A stretch of 64,000 bases of DNA from Gluconobacter cerinus (GCF_002723935.1 NZ_BEWM01000001.1:124001-188000); one strand, 5' to 3'. Shown: positions 7,859 to 17,766, counted from the first letter of the stretch. Translations and numbers: made by a program. Notes: a model not told the origin generated them from the letters alone.

Positions 7859-10800
7859 ATGTCAACTCACACCACGACGATCAGCCGCCTGACGATCGGC
7901 GGCTTCAAAAGCTTCGCCGATGAGGTGCGCGTTGACATCCTTCCGGGCCTGACGGGCATTATCGGCCCGAATGGCTGCGGCAAATCCAATGTCGTCGAAG
8001 GCCTGCGCTGGGCCATGGGTGAGACCTCCGCCCGCGCTCTCCGGGGCGGCGAGCTGGACGATCTGATCTTTGCAGGAACAGGCGCACGTTCCGCCCGGAA
8101 CATCGCTCAGGTCACGCTCCATCTGACGGGCGCCAAGGGTCTTGCCCCTGCTCCGTTTCAGGATGCTGAAGACCTCGAAATCACCCGTCGTGCAGAGCGC
8201 GGTTCCGGCAGCGAATATCGCATCAATGGCCGCGTCATGCGTGCGCGTGACGTACAGACGCTTTTTGCCGATCTGGCGTCCGGTGCACGAAGCTCTGCCA
8301 TCGTCAGTCAGAACCGTGTCGGTCAGCTTATCGCGGCCAAGCCGGAAGAGCGTCGCCTTCTGCTGGAAGAAGCCGCTGGCATCACCGGCCTTCATGCCCG
8401 CCGTCATGACGCGGAACTGAAACTCCGCCAGACCGAAACCAACCTCTCCCGAGCGGAAGATCTGCGCCTTCAGATTGAAGAACGCCTCGGCAGTCTCGAA
8501 GAACAGACCGTTCAGGCCCGGAAATATCGTGAGCTCTCCGAGAAGCTGCGTGAAGCCGAGATTCAGCTTCATGCCCTCCTGCACGCCCGCGCCAACCTCG
8601 CCGTACAACGCAGCAAAGATGATCTGGCCAAAGCCCGAGAGGCTCTTCGTAAAGCCGAGCAGGAAGCCAAACACGCGACTATCGCGGAGTTCGAAGCCCG
8701 CAAGGCCACGCCACAGGCCCGAGAAGAAACAGACCGCCTCCGCAGTGCTTTAGAGCGCCTGAAAGTGCAGTCCGAGACGGCACGGGTCGATGTCACGCGT
8801 GCAAGAGAAGCAGAGGCCGAAGCACTGGCGCGCTTCCAGCAGGCCGAAGCAGATTTTACCCGAAGCACGGAACGGCTCTCGCAGGATCGAGCCGCCCAGG
8901 CGGCCGCTCTTGCAGATCTGGAAGCGCAGGAAAAGGAACACGCTCAACTTCCTGAACAGCGCGCTCAAGCCACCGAAGAGCAGAACCGGCTCGCAGCACT
9001 TGAGCGAACGCAGGCAGCATCTCTGGAAGAAGCAGTCCGTCTGCGGGACGCAGAAGCGATCCGTCGCGATGGGCTGAAAAGCGCTCTTGATTCTCTGACA
9101 ACGCGACTTGATGCTGAAACAGGCGCTCTTCAGGCACTTGAAGCAGAACTGACTACGCTGGAGAAAAATCGGCCGGACGATCATGCCCTGGAAAGCCTGC
9201 GCCAACAGGTCGATGTCGCCATCAATGAGGCTGAAGACGCCCGACAGATCGAAGCTGCTGCTCTCGCTACGCTTCAGGATGCGCGTCTGGCAATGGAATT
9301 GCAGGGCCGCACCCTCGAAGACGGACGGCAACGCCTGACGGTTCTGGAAAAGACCGAGGCGGATCTGAAGCGCCGCCTTCAGGCTGCGACAGACCGCCTG
9401 TCTCAAGACCGTACCGCTCATACCCAGACGGCAACCGCTCTTCTGACGGATGCAAAGCGCGCCGAGCTTCATGCTCAGAGGGAAAAGACCCTGCAGGCAT
9501 TGGAAGATATTTCCGCTCAGGAACGCCTAGCGCGACAGGCTCTGGATGAGGCCAATAGCGCATGGCTGGAAGCACGCGCGAAGGCTGAGGAAGGCGTTCA
9601 GCGCCATAAGGGCCTTCTGCGTGCGAAAGACAACGCCCAGCAGGTCGCCAGCCAGGCTGCTCAACGCGCAGAAACGGCTCTTCGAGAACGGGATACCGCC
9701 GCGAAAGCTCTCGTACCAGACACTGACGTAGCAGTCCTTCGAGCAGCCGTCACGGATCTGGAAACGAGACTGGATGCTCTTCAAGGCGCTCTTTCGGAGG
9801 CCGAAAAGGCCCTTTCTTCCGCGTCCGAAGCGGAGAGCTCCACCCGTGACGCTCTGACCCGCACAGAAAGCACGATCCTGCGCGTTCGTTCGGAATGTGA
9901 CGGGCTAGAACAGACACTTGCAGCCGTCGCCGCGCAGCCGGACCCGTTGGAAGACAGACTTGATATTCCGGCGGATCTGGCACGGGCCGTCGCTGCGGCA
10001 TTGGCGGACGGGCTCGATGCCTCGCTCGCGCCCACGACCGTCGCAGCCGACCGTCGATGGCTTGCTCTCACAGCATTAGACAGCCCACGGATTGCTTCCT
10101 GCCCGCCCCTCTCGTCTCTGGTTGCAACTCCAGACGCTGTTAAACGCTGTCTGGACGCTGTTTTCCTGCTGGATGATCCCGGTAGAGGTGCCGCTCTTCA
10201 AACGCACCTCCAGCCCGGCCAGGCGCTTGTCTGCCGGAATGGCGCTCTGTGGAGATGGGACGGTTTCATTCGCTCTGGAGATGCTCCTGATGCCGGTGCT
10301 ACCCGTCTGGAACAAAGGCAACGCCTGACACAGGCCCGCGCCCTTCTCGCTGAGCAGGAAAAGGGGCTTCCGGCCGTACAGAGCGCTTTCCAAGAAGCCC
10401 AGCGCACTCGCGTCGAAACGGAACAGACCTTGCAACGTCTTCGGTCGGAACGTTCGGGGCTGGAGCCTGAACTGAGCAAGGCCCGCACGCAGCTCTCGTC
10501 ACGCGAACAGCAGGCTGCGCTGGCCAAAGGTCGATGGGACGAAGCAGAACGTCGTTTATCAGACGCAGAAGCCGCTGCGAAAAGCGCACGCTCGGACGCT
10601 GACAAAGCAGCGGCCGATTATGACGCTCATCCTTCTCCGGCAGCTCTGACTGACACGGCTGAACAGGCGGCTCAGGTCGTGGAGAAGGCTCGAACAGCTC
10701 TCACAGCATTGACGCGGGATCTCCAGACAGCCCGGACAGAGGCTGAACAGGCTGATCGCACGTTGGACCAGGCCGTTCTGCGTCATGAAACGGCGCAGAC

Positions 10801-12382
10801 ACGCCTTCAGGAACTGGAAGAGGCACTGAAAAGGCTGGAGCGGGACATTGATGCTCTTCAAACAGAACTTGAAGCCACACGAACTGCCACAAACCGGCCG
10901 GATCTTCCGGATCTAGAGCGCCGTGACGCGGTCGCCCGTCAGCAGCATCAGGATGCCCGGCAGAAACTTGAAGCCGCGAGCAAGACCACGAGCGATCTCC
11001 GCAAGAAAGCGGATCGCTTTTCTGCCGAATTGCAAACCCTGGACCAATCCGCAACGGCAGCCCTCGCCCGACGCACGGCACTTGCTCCACGTGCGGCGGA
11101 GCTCAAAGCGCTCGTCGACAAGCTCACAAAGGACCATCAGGCACAGGACGCTGCCATTGCAGAGCGTCCAGACCCGGCGCTTCTGGAACAAAACGTACTA
11201 GGTGGCACTGCGGAACTGCAAGAAACCCGGAAGGCGCTTCAGGCGGTTCAAGAGAGCCTGTCTCGTCTTGCGCTGGAAGATATGCGCCTGAACGGAAGCA
11301 TCGCGGCGCTCAGAGGACGACTATCCGACCTTGAGGGACAGATTTCTCTGGCCGTTCAATCCCATGCGGAACTGGAAGAGCGCCGGCACACGCTGGAAAA
11401 CGCTTGGAATAAAGCAGCCCATAGTCCTGTTCGCCTCGAAGCTGCCTTGAAGCAGCAGGATCTGGATCTCGATAAGGCTCAAGCGGCCTATGATGAAGCC
11501 CGCGCCAAAGACGAAGCCACCGATCAGGCTGGTCAGGCTGCGCAGGAGCGTCGTCGGGAAGCTGATCTGGCCCTGTCCTCCGCACGCGAAGCCATTGCCC
11601 GCCACACGGAACGTGCTGAACAGGCCGTGGCAGCGCGTGAGCGTCTATTGACGGAAAGCGACCCGCCAGAAGGCGGCGTTTATCCGTCTGATCTGTCCGA
11701 GCAGGCTGAAACGTCCACGCGCCGTCGTCTTTCTCGCCTTACCCGTGAGCGGGATGATCTCGGGGCCGTCAATCTGCGGGCCGAGACGGAATATCAGGAC
11801 GCCAAGCAAACTGCCGAAACCATCGCCCGCGAGCATGAAGAACTCACGGCGGCCATCAATCGGCTACGTGGCGGCATCGGAACCATCAACCGCGAAGGGC
11901 GCGAAAGGCTTCTGGCCGTTTTCACGGAAGTGGACCGGCATTTTCAGTCGCTGTTCTCACGAATGTTCGGAGGCGGTCGCGCACATCTGGGTATGGTCGG
12001 CAGTGATGATCCGCTGGAAGCTGGTCTGGAAATTTTTGCCCAACCGCCGGGGAAGAAGCTCTCCACCCTGTCCTTGCTGTCCGGCGGCGAACAGGCTCTG
12101 ACAGCACTATCTCTCATCTTTGCGACGTTCCGCTGTAACCCTGCGCCAATCTGTGTGCTCGATGAAGTGGATGCTCCGCTCGATGATGCCAACGTGGAAC
12201 GCTTCTGTTCCCTGTTGACCGATATGACCAAGGAAGCGGGCACGCGCTTCCTTGTTGTGACCCATCATCAGCTCACCATGGCGCATATGGACAGGCTTTA
12301 TGGTGTTACGATGCAGGAACGTGGTGTAAGCCGGGTATTGTCGGTTGATCTGGGGCGTGCTGCCGCTCTTGTCGAAGGCTGA
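7859..12382 (+). CDS. smc: Chromosome segregation ATPase SMC (extra long)
   Basis: A 1507-residue SMC. Walker A GPNGCGKSN lies at about residues 36-44, and the ABC signature LSGGEQALTALSLIFATF is followed by Walker B CVLDEVDAPLDDANVERF near residue 1430. Between them are two heptad-rich coiled-coil arms with very frequent Ala/Glu/Arg/Gln. The central hinge lies at about residues 690-820 (genome about 9930-10320), with the sequence GQALVCRNGALWRWDGF typical of the divergent alphaproteobacterial hinge. Typical bacterial SMC proteins are about 1150-1200 residues, so the arms are long here. With ScpA/ScpB (not in this window) it forms condensin. Confidence 0.96.
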   Translation: MSTHTTTISRLTIGGFKSFADEVRVDILPGLTGIIGPNGCGKSNVVEGLRWAMGETSARALRGGELDDLIFAGTGARSARNIAQVTLHLTGAKGLAPAPFQDAEDLEITRRAERGSGSEYRINGRVMRARDVQTLFADLASGARSSAIVSQNRVGQLIAAKPEERRLLLEEAAGITGLHARRHDAELKLRQTETNLSRAEDLRLQIEERLGSLEEQTVQARKYRELSEKLREAEIQLHALLHARANLAVQRSKDDLAKAREALRKAEQEAKHATIAEFEARKATPQAREETDRLRSALERLKVQSETARVDVTRAREAEAEALARFQQAEADFTRSTERLSQDRAAQAAALADLEAQEKEHAQLPEQRAQATEEQNRLAALERTQAASLEEAVRLRDAEAIRRDGLKSALDSLTTRLDAETGALQALEAELTTLEKNRPDDHALESLRQQVDVAINEAEDARQIEAAALATLQDARLAMELQGRTLEDGRQRLTVLEKTEADLKRRLQAATDRLSQDRTAHTQTATALLTDAKRAELHAQREKTLQALEDISAQERLARQALDEANSAWLEARAKAEEGVQRHKGLLRAKDNAQQVASQAAQRAETALRERDTAAKALVPDTDVAVLRAAVTDLETRLDALQGALSEAEKALSSASEAESSTRDALTRTESTILRVRSECDGLEQTLAAVAAQPDPLEDRLDIPADLARAVAAALADGLDASLAPTTVAADRRWLALTALDSPRIASCPPLSSLVATPDAVKRCLDAVFLLDDPGRGAALQTHLQPGQALVCRNGALWRWDGFIRSGDAPDAGATRLEQRQRLTQARALLAEQEKGLPAVQSAFQEAQRTRVETEQTLQRLRSERSGLEPELSKARTQLSSREQQAALAKGRWDEAERRLSDAEAAAKSARSDADKAAADYDAHPSPAALTDTAEQAAQVVEKARTALTALTRDLQTARTEAEQADRTLDQAVLRHETAQTRLQELEEALKRLERDIDALQTELEATRTATNRPDLPDLERRDAVARQQHQDARQKLEAASKTTSDLRKKADRFSAELQTLDQSATAALARRTALAPRAAELKALVDKLTKDHQAQDAAIAERPDPALLEQNVLGGTAELQETRKALQAVQESLSRLALEDMRLNGSIAALRGRLSDLEGQISLAVQSHAELEERRHTLENAWNKAAHSPVRLEAALKQQDLDLDKAQAAYDEARAKDEATDQAGQAAQERRREADLALSSAREAIARHTERAEQAVAARERLLTESDPPEGGVYPSDLSEQAETSTRRRLSRLTRERDDLGAVNLRAETEYQDAKQTAETIAREHEELTAAINRLRGGIGTINREGRERLLAVFTEVDRHFQSLFSRMFGGGRAHLGMVGSDDPLEAGLEIFAQPPGKKLSTLSLLSGGEQALTALSLIFATFRCNPAPICVLDEVDAPLDDANVERFCSLLTDMTKEAGTRFLVVTHHQLTMAHMDRLYGVTMQERGVSRVLSVDLGRAAALVEG

Positions 12383-12413
12383 AGTCTTTTTTCTTCAATC
12401 GAAAATTGACGTT

Positions 12414-12448
12414 AAGGCGTTGAAGCCTTTTGATAGACAAAACGCCTT
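12414..12448. repeat. Inverted repeat between smc and the phosphoesterase gene
   Basis: Arms AAGGCGTT (12414-12421) and AACGCCTT (12441-12448) are perfect complements around a 19-base loop. They sit about 30 bases after the smc stop and 48 before the next start. No T-run follows, so it could be a weak terminator or an operator. Confidence 0.4.
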
Positions 12449-12495
12449 GAAAGACCGAACCCATTTTCGTCGAACCACCTCTCCCCGCCCCAATC

Positions 12496-13182
12496 ATGAC
12501 GCGAATCCGTGAACACGGTCTTCGTGTGGTGGGAGACGTGCACGGTGATCTCAACGCTTTCCGTCACGCGACAGCGACGGAGCGTTTCATCATCCAGCTC
12601 GGGGATCTGGTGGATCATGGGCCGGACAGCGCAGGTGTGATGGAGCTCATGCTCGACCTGCTTGAAAGCCAGCGTGGCCTCTTCATTCTCGGCAATCATG
12701 ACCGGAAGCTCGGTCGTGCCCTGGAAGGGCGGCGTCTGCGCCGAGACCCACCCCTTGAAGAAACGCTGCGCCAATTTGCGCTTCCCGAGTACGAAGGGCT
12801 TCAGCAGCGCACTTATGACGCCATTGCGGCGGCCCCGACATGGCTCCAGCTTGGCCGCGCGCTGTTCGTACACGGCGGCTTCCATACAGCGATGCTCTCA
12901 GAACCCGCAGTCCCGGGTCTGGGCGAAATGTCCGCGCCCCTGTCCCGCGCCCTTTTTGGCGAAACCACCGGCCGCATGCAGCCGGACGGATATCCCGAAC
13001 GCCGACTGACCTGGATCAACCGCATTCCGGACGGAATGACGGTCTATGTCGGCCATGACCGCCGCTCGACTGACGGACGCCCTTGGCGCCGGACGGGGCG
13101 TCTTGGCGGCACGGCTGTCTTCACGGATCTGGGCGCAGGAAAAGGCGGCCACCTTGCATGGATCGATATCAATGACTTCTGA
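12496..13182 (+). CDS. Calcineurin-like metallophosphoesterase (PrpA/ApaH-type)
   Basis: A 228-residue cytoplasmic phosphoesterase with the full metal-binding set: GDVHGDL (about residues 14-20), GDLVDHGPDS (about 36-45), GNHDRKLG (about 66-73), FVHGG (about 120) and YVGHD near residue 180. The family includes serine/threonine protein phosphatases and diadenosine tetraphosphatases; the short length and DHGPDS motif fit the PrpA/PrpE side, but the substrate is unknown. Its last 11 bases overlap the start of the chorismate mutase gene. Confidence 0.85.
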   Translation: MTRIREHGLRVVGDVHGDLNAFRHATATERFIIQLGDLVDHGPDSAGVMELMLDLLESQRGLFILGNHDRKLGRALEGRRLRRDPPLEETLRQFALPEYEGLQQRTYDAIAAAPTWLQLGRALFVHGGFHTAMLSEPAVPGLGEMSAPLSRALFGETTGRMQPDGYPERRLTWINRIPDGMTVYVGHDRRSTDGRPWRRTGRLGGTAVFTDLGAGKGGHLAWIDINDF

Positions 13183-13486
13183 CAGCTCTTCCGCCCTCGC
13201 AGAACTTGAGCGCCTGCGTGCCAGCATCGACAATATCGACGCCGCCCTGATTCATATGCTGGCAGAGCGGTTCCGCTGCACCAAGGCTGTTGGCGAACTC
13301 AAGGCGCGTTCCAGCCTGCCCGCCGCAGACCCTAATCGGGAAGCCCGGCAAATCGAACGCCTGCGCCAGTTGGCACGAGACGCGCATCTGGACCCCGATT
13401 TTGCTGAAAAATTTCTCGCATTTGTCATTCGTGAGGTCATTCGCCACCACGAAGCCATCGCTGCCCAAGCCAACGGTACCCACTGA
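13172..13486 (+). CDS. Chorismate mutase, AroQ type II
   Basis: A 104-residue all-helical protein. It has the AroQ pattern: first helix LERLRASIDNIDAALIHMLAERF, then KAVGELKA with the active-site Arg/Lys, PNREARQIERLRQLA, and a last helix FAFVIREVIRHH (reads FLAFVIREVIRHH). It turns chorismate into prephenate for Phe/Tyr synthesis. ATG 13172 lies inside the end of the phosphoesterase gene, and an upstream extension would run fully inside that gene in another frame. Chorismate synthase (aroC) and aroE are elsewhere in the window. Confidence 0.88.
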   Translation: MTSDSSSALAELERLRASIDNIDAALIHMLAERFRCTKAVGELKARSSLPAADPNREARQIERLRQLARDAHLDPDFAEKFLAFVIREVIRHHEAIAAQANGTH

Positions 13487-14002
13487 ATGACCGAACGCCT
13501 GCTCCTCATCCTGCGGCATGCTGAAGCAGGCCCGCACCTTTATTCAGGATCGGGTGATATTGAGCGGCCACTGACACCAATGGGCCATCAACAGGCGGCC
13601 AGAATTGGTGCCCAGCTTGCAAAGCTGGAGTTACCGGGGCCTGTTCACGTGCTTTGCAGCCCTGCACGCCGAACACGGGAAACGGCAGAGGGCGTGCTCT
13701 CCGCTCTTCCAGACGCGACTGTTCCGCAGCTTGAGAGCAACCTCTATGGGGCTGGCCTCGACACGCTTTATGGCTTCATTCACGCCACACCAGAAGATAT
13801 CCGGACGCTACTCCTGATTGGGCACAACCCGGCCATAGGAACACTGGCTCACGACCTTGCTGGGCCGGCTCTTCAGAGTGATACTTTTGCGGCTCTGAGG
13901 CATGGTTACGCACCCGCAACCTTAACCGTTTTTCAGACACAGGAAGACTGGATGAATATCCGGCTTTCCAGTGTCAGAGCCAGTCAGGTTCTTACCCCCT
14001 GA
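13487..14002 (+). CDS. SixA-type phosphohistidine phosphatase (histidine phosphatase family)
   Basis: A 171-residue histidine-phosphatase-superfamily protein. It begins with the catalytic LLLILRHAEAGP (RHA motif) and has the second histidine in LLLIGHNPAIGTLAHDLAG. SixA removes phosphate from phosphohistidine on phosphorelay or PTS proteins. The ATG starts the base after the chorismate mutase TGA, so the two are co-translated. A hairpin straddles its stop codon. Confidence 0.85.
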   Translation: MTERLLLILRHAEAGPHLYSGSGDIERPLTPMGHQQAARIGAQLAKLELPGPVHVLCSPARRTRETAEGVLSALPDATVPQLESNLYGAGLDTLYGFIHATPEDIRTLLLIGHNPAIGTLAHDLAGPALQSDTFAALRHGYAPATLTVFQTQEDWMNIRLSSVRASQVLTP

Positions 14003-14007
14003 CTGGC
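13979..14007. terminator. Hairpin between convergent sixA-like and Hint genes
   Basis: GCCAGTCAGG (13979-13988) pairs with CCTGACTGGC (13998-14007), a perfect 10-bp stem with a 9-base loop. It includes the stop codon of the plus-strand gene and lies 14 bases past the end of the minus-strand gene. There is no strong U tract on either side, so it may work as an intrinsic terminator only weakly, or as a bidirectional RNA end protector. Confidence 0.6.
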
Positions 14008-14020
14008 GTACCAGACTCGC

Positions 14021-15766
14021 TCAGGCGCAAAGAAGACTGATGCGTTTTTCAGCGGTCTGAGGTTTTACATAGGGGCCAGCCTCAAGAATTTCGATTTCCA
14101 GAACACCGGCGTCAGTGTCCGACCGCGCCCCGAGTGCGAGAAGAGCATTGCCATTCGTCCAACGGATTCCTGATGGATCTGCTGGATACCATCCCTCAGC
14201 ATCTGCGGGCTGGCGCGCCATAAGTTCTTGCATTCCATCTCCATCCCAAAGACGGATCGTGCGCGTCAAAACGCCGAGCATCCGGCGGTCATCCAGATAG
14301 GGACCAACCGAATCACACAGCCGAGACGCGCGTGACACCAGACGAACCGTGCGCGCACCCGTCGGAAGTGAAAAGAGGAGCCTTCCTCCGACCTGACGCA
14401 TAGGAGCAATATGTTGCCCCGAACGTGTTTCGAGATGGAGATCATGTTCACCCGTGGTCTCAGATTCAGATGCCACGTTCAGGCCAAGCTGTTCAGAGCG
14501 CTGAGCCAAACGAGCATGAACAGGCTCTACGACTGCCCGATCCGTCACCAGTGGTGCAGAAGCGTCGTCCTCCCAGCTTTTTGCAACAGTCGAGAAGTGA
14601 GCAATGCTTCCTGGCTGAGCAAAGCTGTTGCGATTTCCTGTGTCGAGATAGCTCTCTGTCGTCAGACCGTTCGCCACAATCACATCATGGCTGGCTGTCT
14701 CGACATGGTAGTAGTCATAGGACGTGATGTCAGTTGCGTAGGCAATGCTGCCACCATTCACGAGCATACGCACAGGAATGAAAACACCATTGAGATAAAG
14801 GCAATGCTCTGGCGTCAACAGCAGATCCGTATGAGGAACGCGCTCAGACACGGCCCCTTTGCAGATGCGGACCGGATAGCCAGCTTCATCCAGATGCGGC
14901 CCTTTACGAATCTGTGCTTTCTTGCGTCCCACCCAATTCAGACGTTCAACCTGCTCGGTGCCGTCCCGGATGACCACAACTTCGTCCCCGGCACGCAAAT
15001 CTTCAACAACGACCTCACCACTCGGTGTCTGGATAAGGCTTCCTCCAAGAAAGCAGACCGGGCCTAGCGAAGCGATTGTTGAACCGTCATCATCTTTCGT
15101 CAGGGTCACACCATTGCTGCTGTAATCGCCCTGCATCCGCGTGGAATAAACGACATTTCCACCAGAAGTGACGTTCAGATAATAAGCGCCCCCACTACTG
15201 ACAAAGGTCGCTGTTTCCCCGTCTGAATAGCTCAGTCCATCCAGGTCAATCCGTCCGCCTGACGACAGGATCGTCTCGGTCAGGATGCCCCCGCTTTGCA
15301 GCGTCAGGACAGCGCCCGACGAAATAACGGTCGTATCTGCAACCGCTCCGGATGCAACGTAGAACGACGCTCCACTGCGAACTTCAGCATGGTCAACAAT
15401 CGAGCCAGACAGAGCCGAGAGGGTAGCGCCGGGGTTCAGCTGTGTGTGGGTCAACTTCCCGCCCGAAGACGTAAGCTGCATTCCCCCGCTGCTGACAGCT
15501 ACATTGTAGGCATGACCGCCGTTCGTAACAGCCTGGAGCCCCCCGGACAAAACAGTCGCGTTGTAGGAAGTACCTGCGGACCCAACTGTCAGGGTTCCAC
15601 CGTTGCTGATGGTCAGAAAACGATCTTCCCCTTCGTTAGAAACAGCACCACCGCTCACAACGGTCACCCTTTGAATAGAGCCACCATTTTCAACGGTCAG
15701 AATGTTACCCTCTCCGCTGACGGTACCCCCGGAGACTGCCTGACCTGAAGAAACTATCTGAGACAT
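14021..15766 (-). CDS. AIDA-like repeat protein with a Hint (Hint_2) autoprocessing domain
   Basis: A 581-residue protein in three parts. Residues 1-210 are degenerate repeats of about 19 residues rich in SGG/NGG turns (GG pairs at 56, 75, 94), like AIDA/autotransporter passenger repeats, predicting a beta-solenoid. C238 begins a Hint domain (VCFLGGSLIQTPSG); LLLTPEHCLYLNG is the TxxH block and VETASHDVIVANGL...ESYLDTGNR its end, matching Pfam Hint_2. About 200 further residues are a domain often seen behind Hint_2 in Acetobacteraceae. No classical signal peptide is seen, which fits type I-like secretion. Hint domains cleave a peptide bond at their first Cys; an active site seems present, but the function is unknown. 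Confidence 0.82.
   Translation of the reverse strand: MSQIVSSGQAVSGGTVSGEGNILTVENGGSIQRVTVVSGGAVSNEGEDRFLTISNGGTLTVGSAGTSYNATVLSGGLQAVTNGGHAYNVAVSSGGMQLTSSGGKLTHTQLNPGATLSALSGSIVDHAEVRSGASFYVASGAVADTTVISSGAVLTLQSGGILTETILSSGGRIDLDGLSYSDGETATFVSSGGAYYLNVTSGGNVVYSTRMQGDYSSNGVTLTKDDDGSTIASLGPVCFLGGSLIQTPSGEVVVEDLRAGDEVVVIRDGTEQVERLNWVGRKKAQIRKGPHLDEAGYPVRICKGAVSERVPHTDLLLTPEHCLYLNGVFIPVRMLVNGGSIAYATDITSYDYYHVETASHDVIVANGLTTESYLDTGNRNSFAQPGSIAHFSTVAKSWEDDASAPLVTDRAVVEPVHARLAQRSEQLGLNVASESETTGEHDLHLETRSGQHIAPMRQVGGRLLFSLPTGARTVRLVSRASRLCDSVGPYLDDRRMLGVLTRTIRLWDGDGMQELMARQPADAEGWYPADPSGIRWTNGNALLALGARSDTDAGVLEIEILEAGPYVKPQTAEKRISLLCA
15137..15766 (-). repeat. Coding array of about ten degenerate 19-residue SGG repeats
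   Basis: These bases encode residues 1-210 of the Hint protein. Units end in SGG, NGG or SGA turns followed by hydrophobic alternation (for example VLSGGLQAV, VSSGGMQLT, VTSGGNVVY). The period is close to 19 residues, about 57 bases, but units are diverged at DNA level. Confidence 0.65.
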
Positions 15767-16029
15767 GAAGATCCTGTTTTGACGGAAAAGGAAATCGCAG
15801 ATTTTCTAAACCTGACGACGTGAAGAGCGCGGGTTGTAGCCGAAACGCATTCAAAAACACAATTTTATTAACAAAAACTTTAAGGCGCGCAGTTTCACGG
15901 CGGTTTTTAGGTTTTTCCGCTTTTTTTGAGACCATCGACGGCCTGACAGATGGTGTCTCTGGACAGGGAAAACCCCTACGCCCTAGACTTTAGTCCTTTC
16001 CGTCACTCTGCCAGACAGGCGCCTGTTCC

Positions 16030-17331
16030 ATGCACGATCCAAAGTCCGAAACTGCTACTCTTCATGCTGGCGGCGCTTCCATGCAGGCGCCTCTCCTGAA
16101 AGGCACCATGGGGCCGGACGTCGCAGACCTGCGTGGAATCCAACAGAATCTGGGTATTTTTTCCTTTGATCCGGGCCTGACGGGAACGGCAACCTGCACC
16201 AGCAAGATCACATTCATTGATGGCGATGCAGGAACGCTTCTTCACCGCGGCTATCCCATTGAAGACCTCGCCCTGAATGCAAGCTTCACGGAAACAGCCT
16301 ACCTGCTGCTTTACGGAGAACTGCCGACCACCCCGCAGTATCAGGCGTTTCAAGCTGACATGAATACCCATCGGCTGCTCAATGAGCAGATCCGCAATTT
16401 TTTCAACGGTTTCCGCCGCGATGCCCACCCGATGGCTATTCTGTGCGGGACTGTTGGTGCGCTGTCCGCGTTTTATCATGATGGTCTGGATATTTCACAG
16501 GCAGAAGACCGGGATCTCTCTGCCCGCAGGCTGATTGCCAAAGTGCCGACCATTGCAGCCTGGGCTTACAAATATTCCATCGGTGAGCCTTTCATCTATC
16601 CAGATGAAGAGATGTCGTTCTCCGAGAATTTTCTGCACATGCTTTTTGCCCGCCCGGGCAATCACTACCGGGTCAATCCGGTTCTGGCGCGCGCCATGGA
16701 CCGTATCCTGCTCCTGCACGCCGATCATGAGCAGAACGCATCAACCACGACCGTTCGACTTGTTGGTTCTACCGGCGCGAACCCTTACGCCTGCATCTCG
16801 GCCGGTATTGCTGCGCTCTGGGGACCGGCTCATGGGGGAGCCAACGAAGCAGCATTGAACATGCTTCAGTCTATCGGAACACGTGAGGGCATCCCTTCTT
16901 TCCTGGAGCAGGTTAAAGATAAAAATTCCAGCGTTCGTCTGATGGGCTTTGGCCATCGCGTCTACAAGAATTTTGATCCTCGCGCGAAAATCCTACAGGC
17001 GACGTGCCATGAAGTAATTTCCGAGCTTGGCCTGGAGCGCGATCCGCTGCTCGACCTGGCCAAGGAACTGGAAAGAGTGGCCACAGAAGACGATTATTTC
17101 GTCAGCCGTAAGCTCTATCCGAATGTGGATTTCTACTCAGGCCTGATCCTGAAAGCTCTCGGGATTCCGACAAGCATGTTCACTGTTCTCTTCGCGGTTG
17201 CGCGGACAGTGGGCTGGGTCAGCCAATGGAAAGAAATGATTGAAGATCCGGCCGGGCGGATTACGCGCCCTCGCCAGCTTTATGTAGGGGAAACAAAGCG
17301 AGAGTTTGTTTCCATGAGTGACCGGGGCTGA
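16030..17331 (+). CDS. gltA: Citrate synthase (type II)
   Basis: A 433-residue citrate synthase. Key parts are [20 protein letters not shown] near the N-terminus, the first catalytic His in [16 protein letters not shown], the second in [12 protein letters not shown], and the citrate-binding [16 protein letters not shown] with the catalytic Asp in the C-terminal third. Length and N-terminal domain match the hexameric NADH-sensitive type. It condenses acetyl-CoA and oxaloacetate. The 263-base gap upstream is AT-rich and shared with the divergent Hint gene, so both promoters should lie there. Confidence 0.96.
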   Translation: MHDPKSETATLHAGGASMQAPLLKGTMGPDVADLRGIQQNLGIFSFDPGLTGTATCTSKITFIDGDAGTLLHRGYPIEDLALNASFTETAYLLLYGELPTTPQYQAFQADMNTHRLLNEQIRNFFNGFRRDAHPMAILCGTVGALSAFYHDGLDISQAEDRDLSARRLIAKVPTIAAWAYKYSIGEPFIYPDEEMSFSENFLHMLFARPGNHYRVNPVLARAMDRILLLHADHEQNASTTTVRLVGSTGANPYACISAGIAALWGPAHGGANEAALNMLQSIGTREGIPSFLEQVKDKNSSVRLMGFGHRVYKNFDPRAKILQATCHEVISELGLERDPLLDLAKELERVATEDDYFVSRKLYPNVDFYSGLILKALGIPTSMFTVLFAVARTVGWVSQWKEMIEDPAGRITRPRQLYVGETKREFVSMSDRG

Positions 17332-17355
17332 AAGGCCCCTGTCACACGGGCTGGA

Positions 17356-17592
17356 TTAGCAATCACAGCCCGGAGTCTGGCCATCAGCCTTGCGGACAAC
17401 GTGATGGTCGATCCATTCCGCAACAAGGCGGCGTGCTTCCGTGATGGAAGATTCAGGATGATGGATGCGGTAAAGCGTCGTGCATGCAGCAAAGGCCTGC
17501 ATGTCCGGCTGACCGACCTCACGCAGTTCCTGATAGGCTGTGACAACAGCACGTTCGCATTTCCGGCCGATCCGGCTGGTTTCGATGCTCAC
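17356..17592 (-). CDS. Small conserved-looking hypothetical protein (78 aa)
   Basis: I do not recognise this gene. It codes for a 78-residue, mostly helical soluble protein starting MSIETSRIGRKCERAVVTAY and ending GQTPGCDC, with two close C-terminal cysteines and three more in the body (CERAV, FAACTTLY). Composition and codon use match its neighbours, and it fills the space between gltA and pyrE on the opposite strand. The C-terminal CDC could bind metal, but this is a guess. Confidence 0.55.
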   Translation of the reverse strand: MSIETSRIGRKCERAVVTAYQELREVGQPDMQAFAACTTLYRIHHPESSITEARRLVAEWIDHHVVRKADGQTPGCDC

Positions 17593-17766
17593 TTTTGATC
17601 CTGCTTCAGAAGAGGAAAAACGGTCTTACTCCTTAGGGGGCAAGGCCTGACTGCGCAAGCATAGATTGGGTCTCCCTATAACAGCAACAAGTGCGTACGA
17701 ATTTGGCACTACCCTTTGTGTCTTGTGGCCGGTAAACCACAGAAAACGACGTCAGTGGAGAGCAGC

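Noticed and set aside
15900-15930. T-rich stretch with GCGG/CCGC arms between the Hint gene and gltA as a terminator.
   Set aside because: The stem is only 4 bp and no gene ends here on either strand; both flanking genes start from this region.
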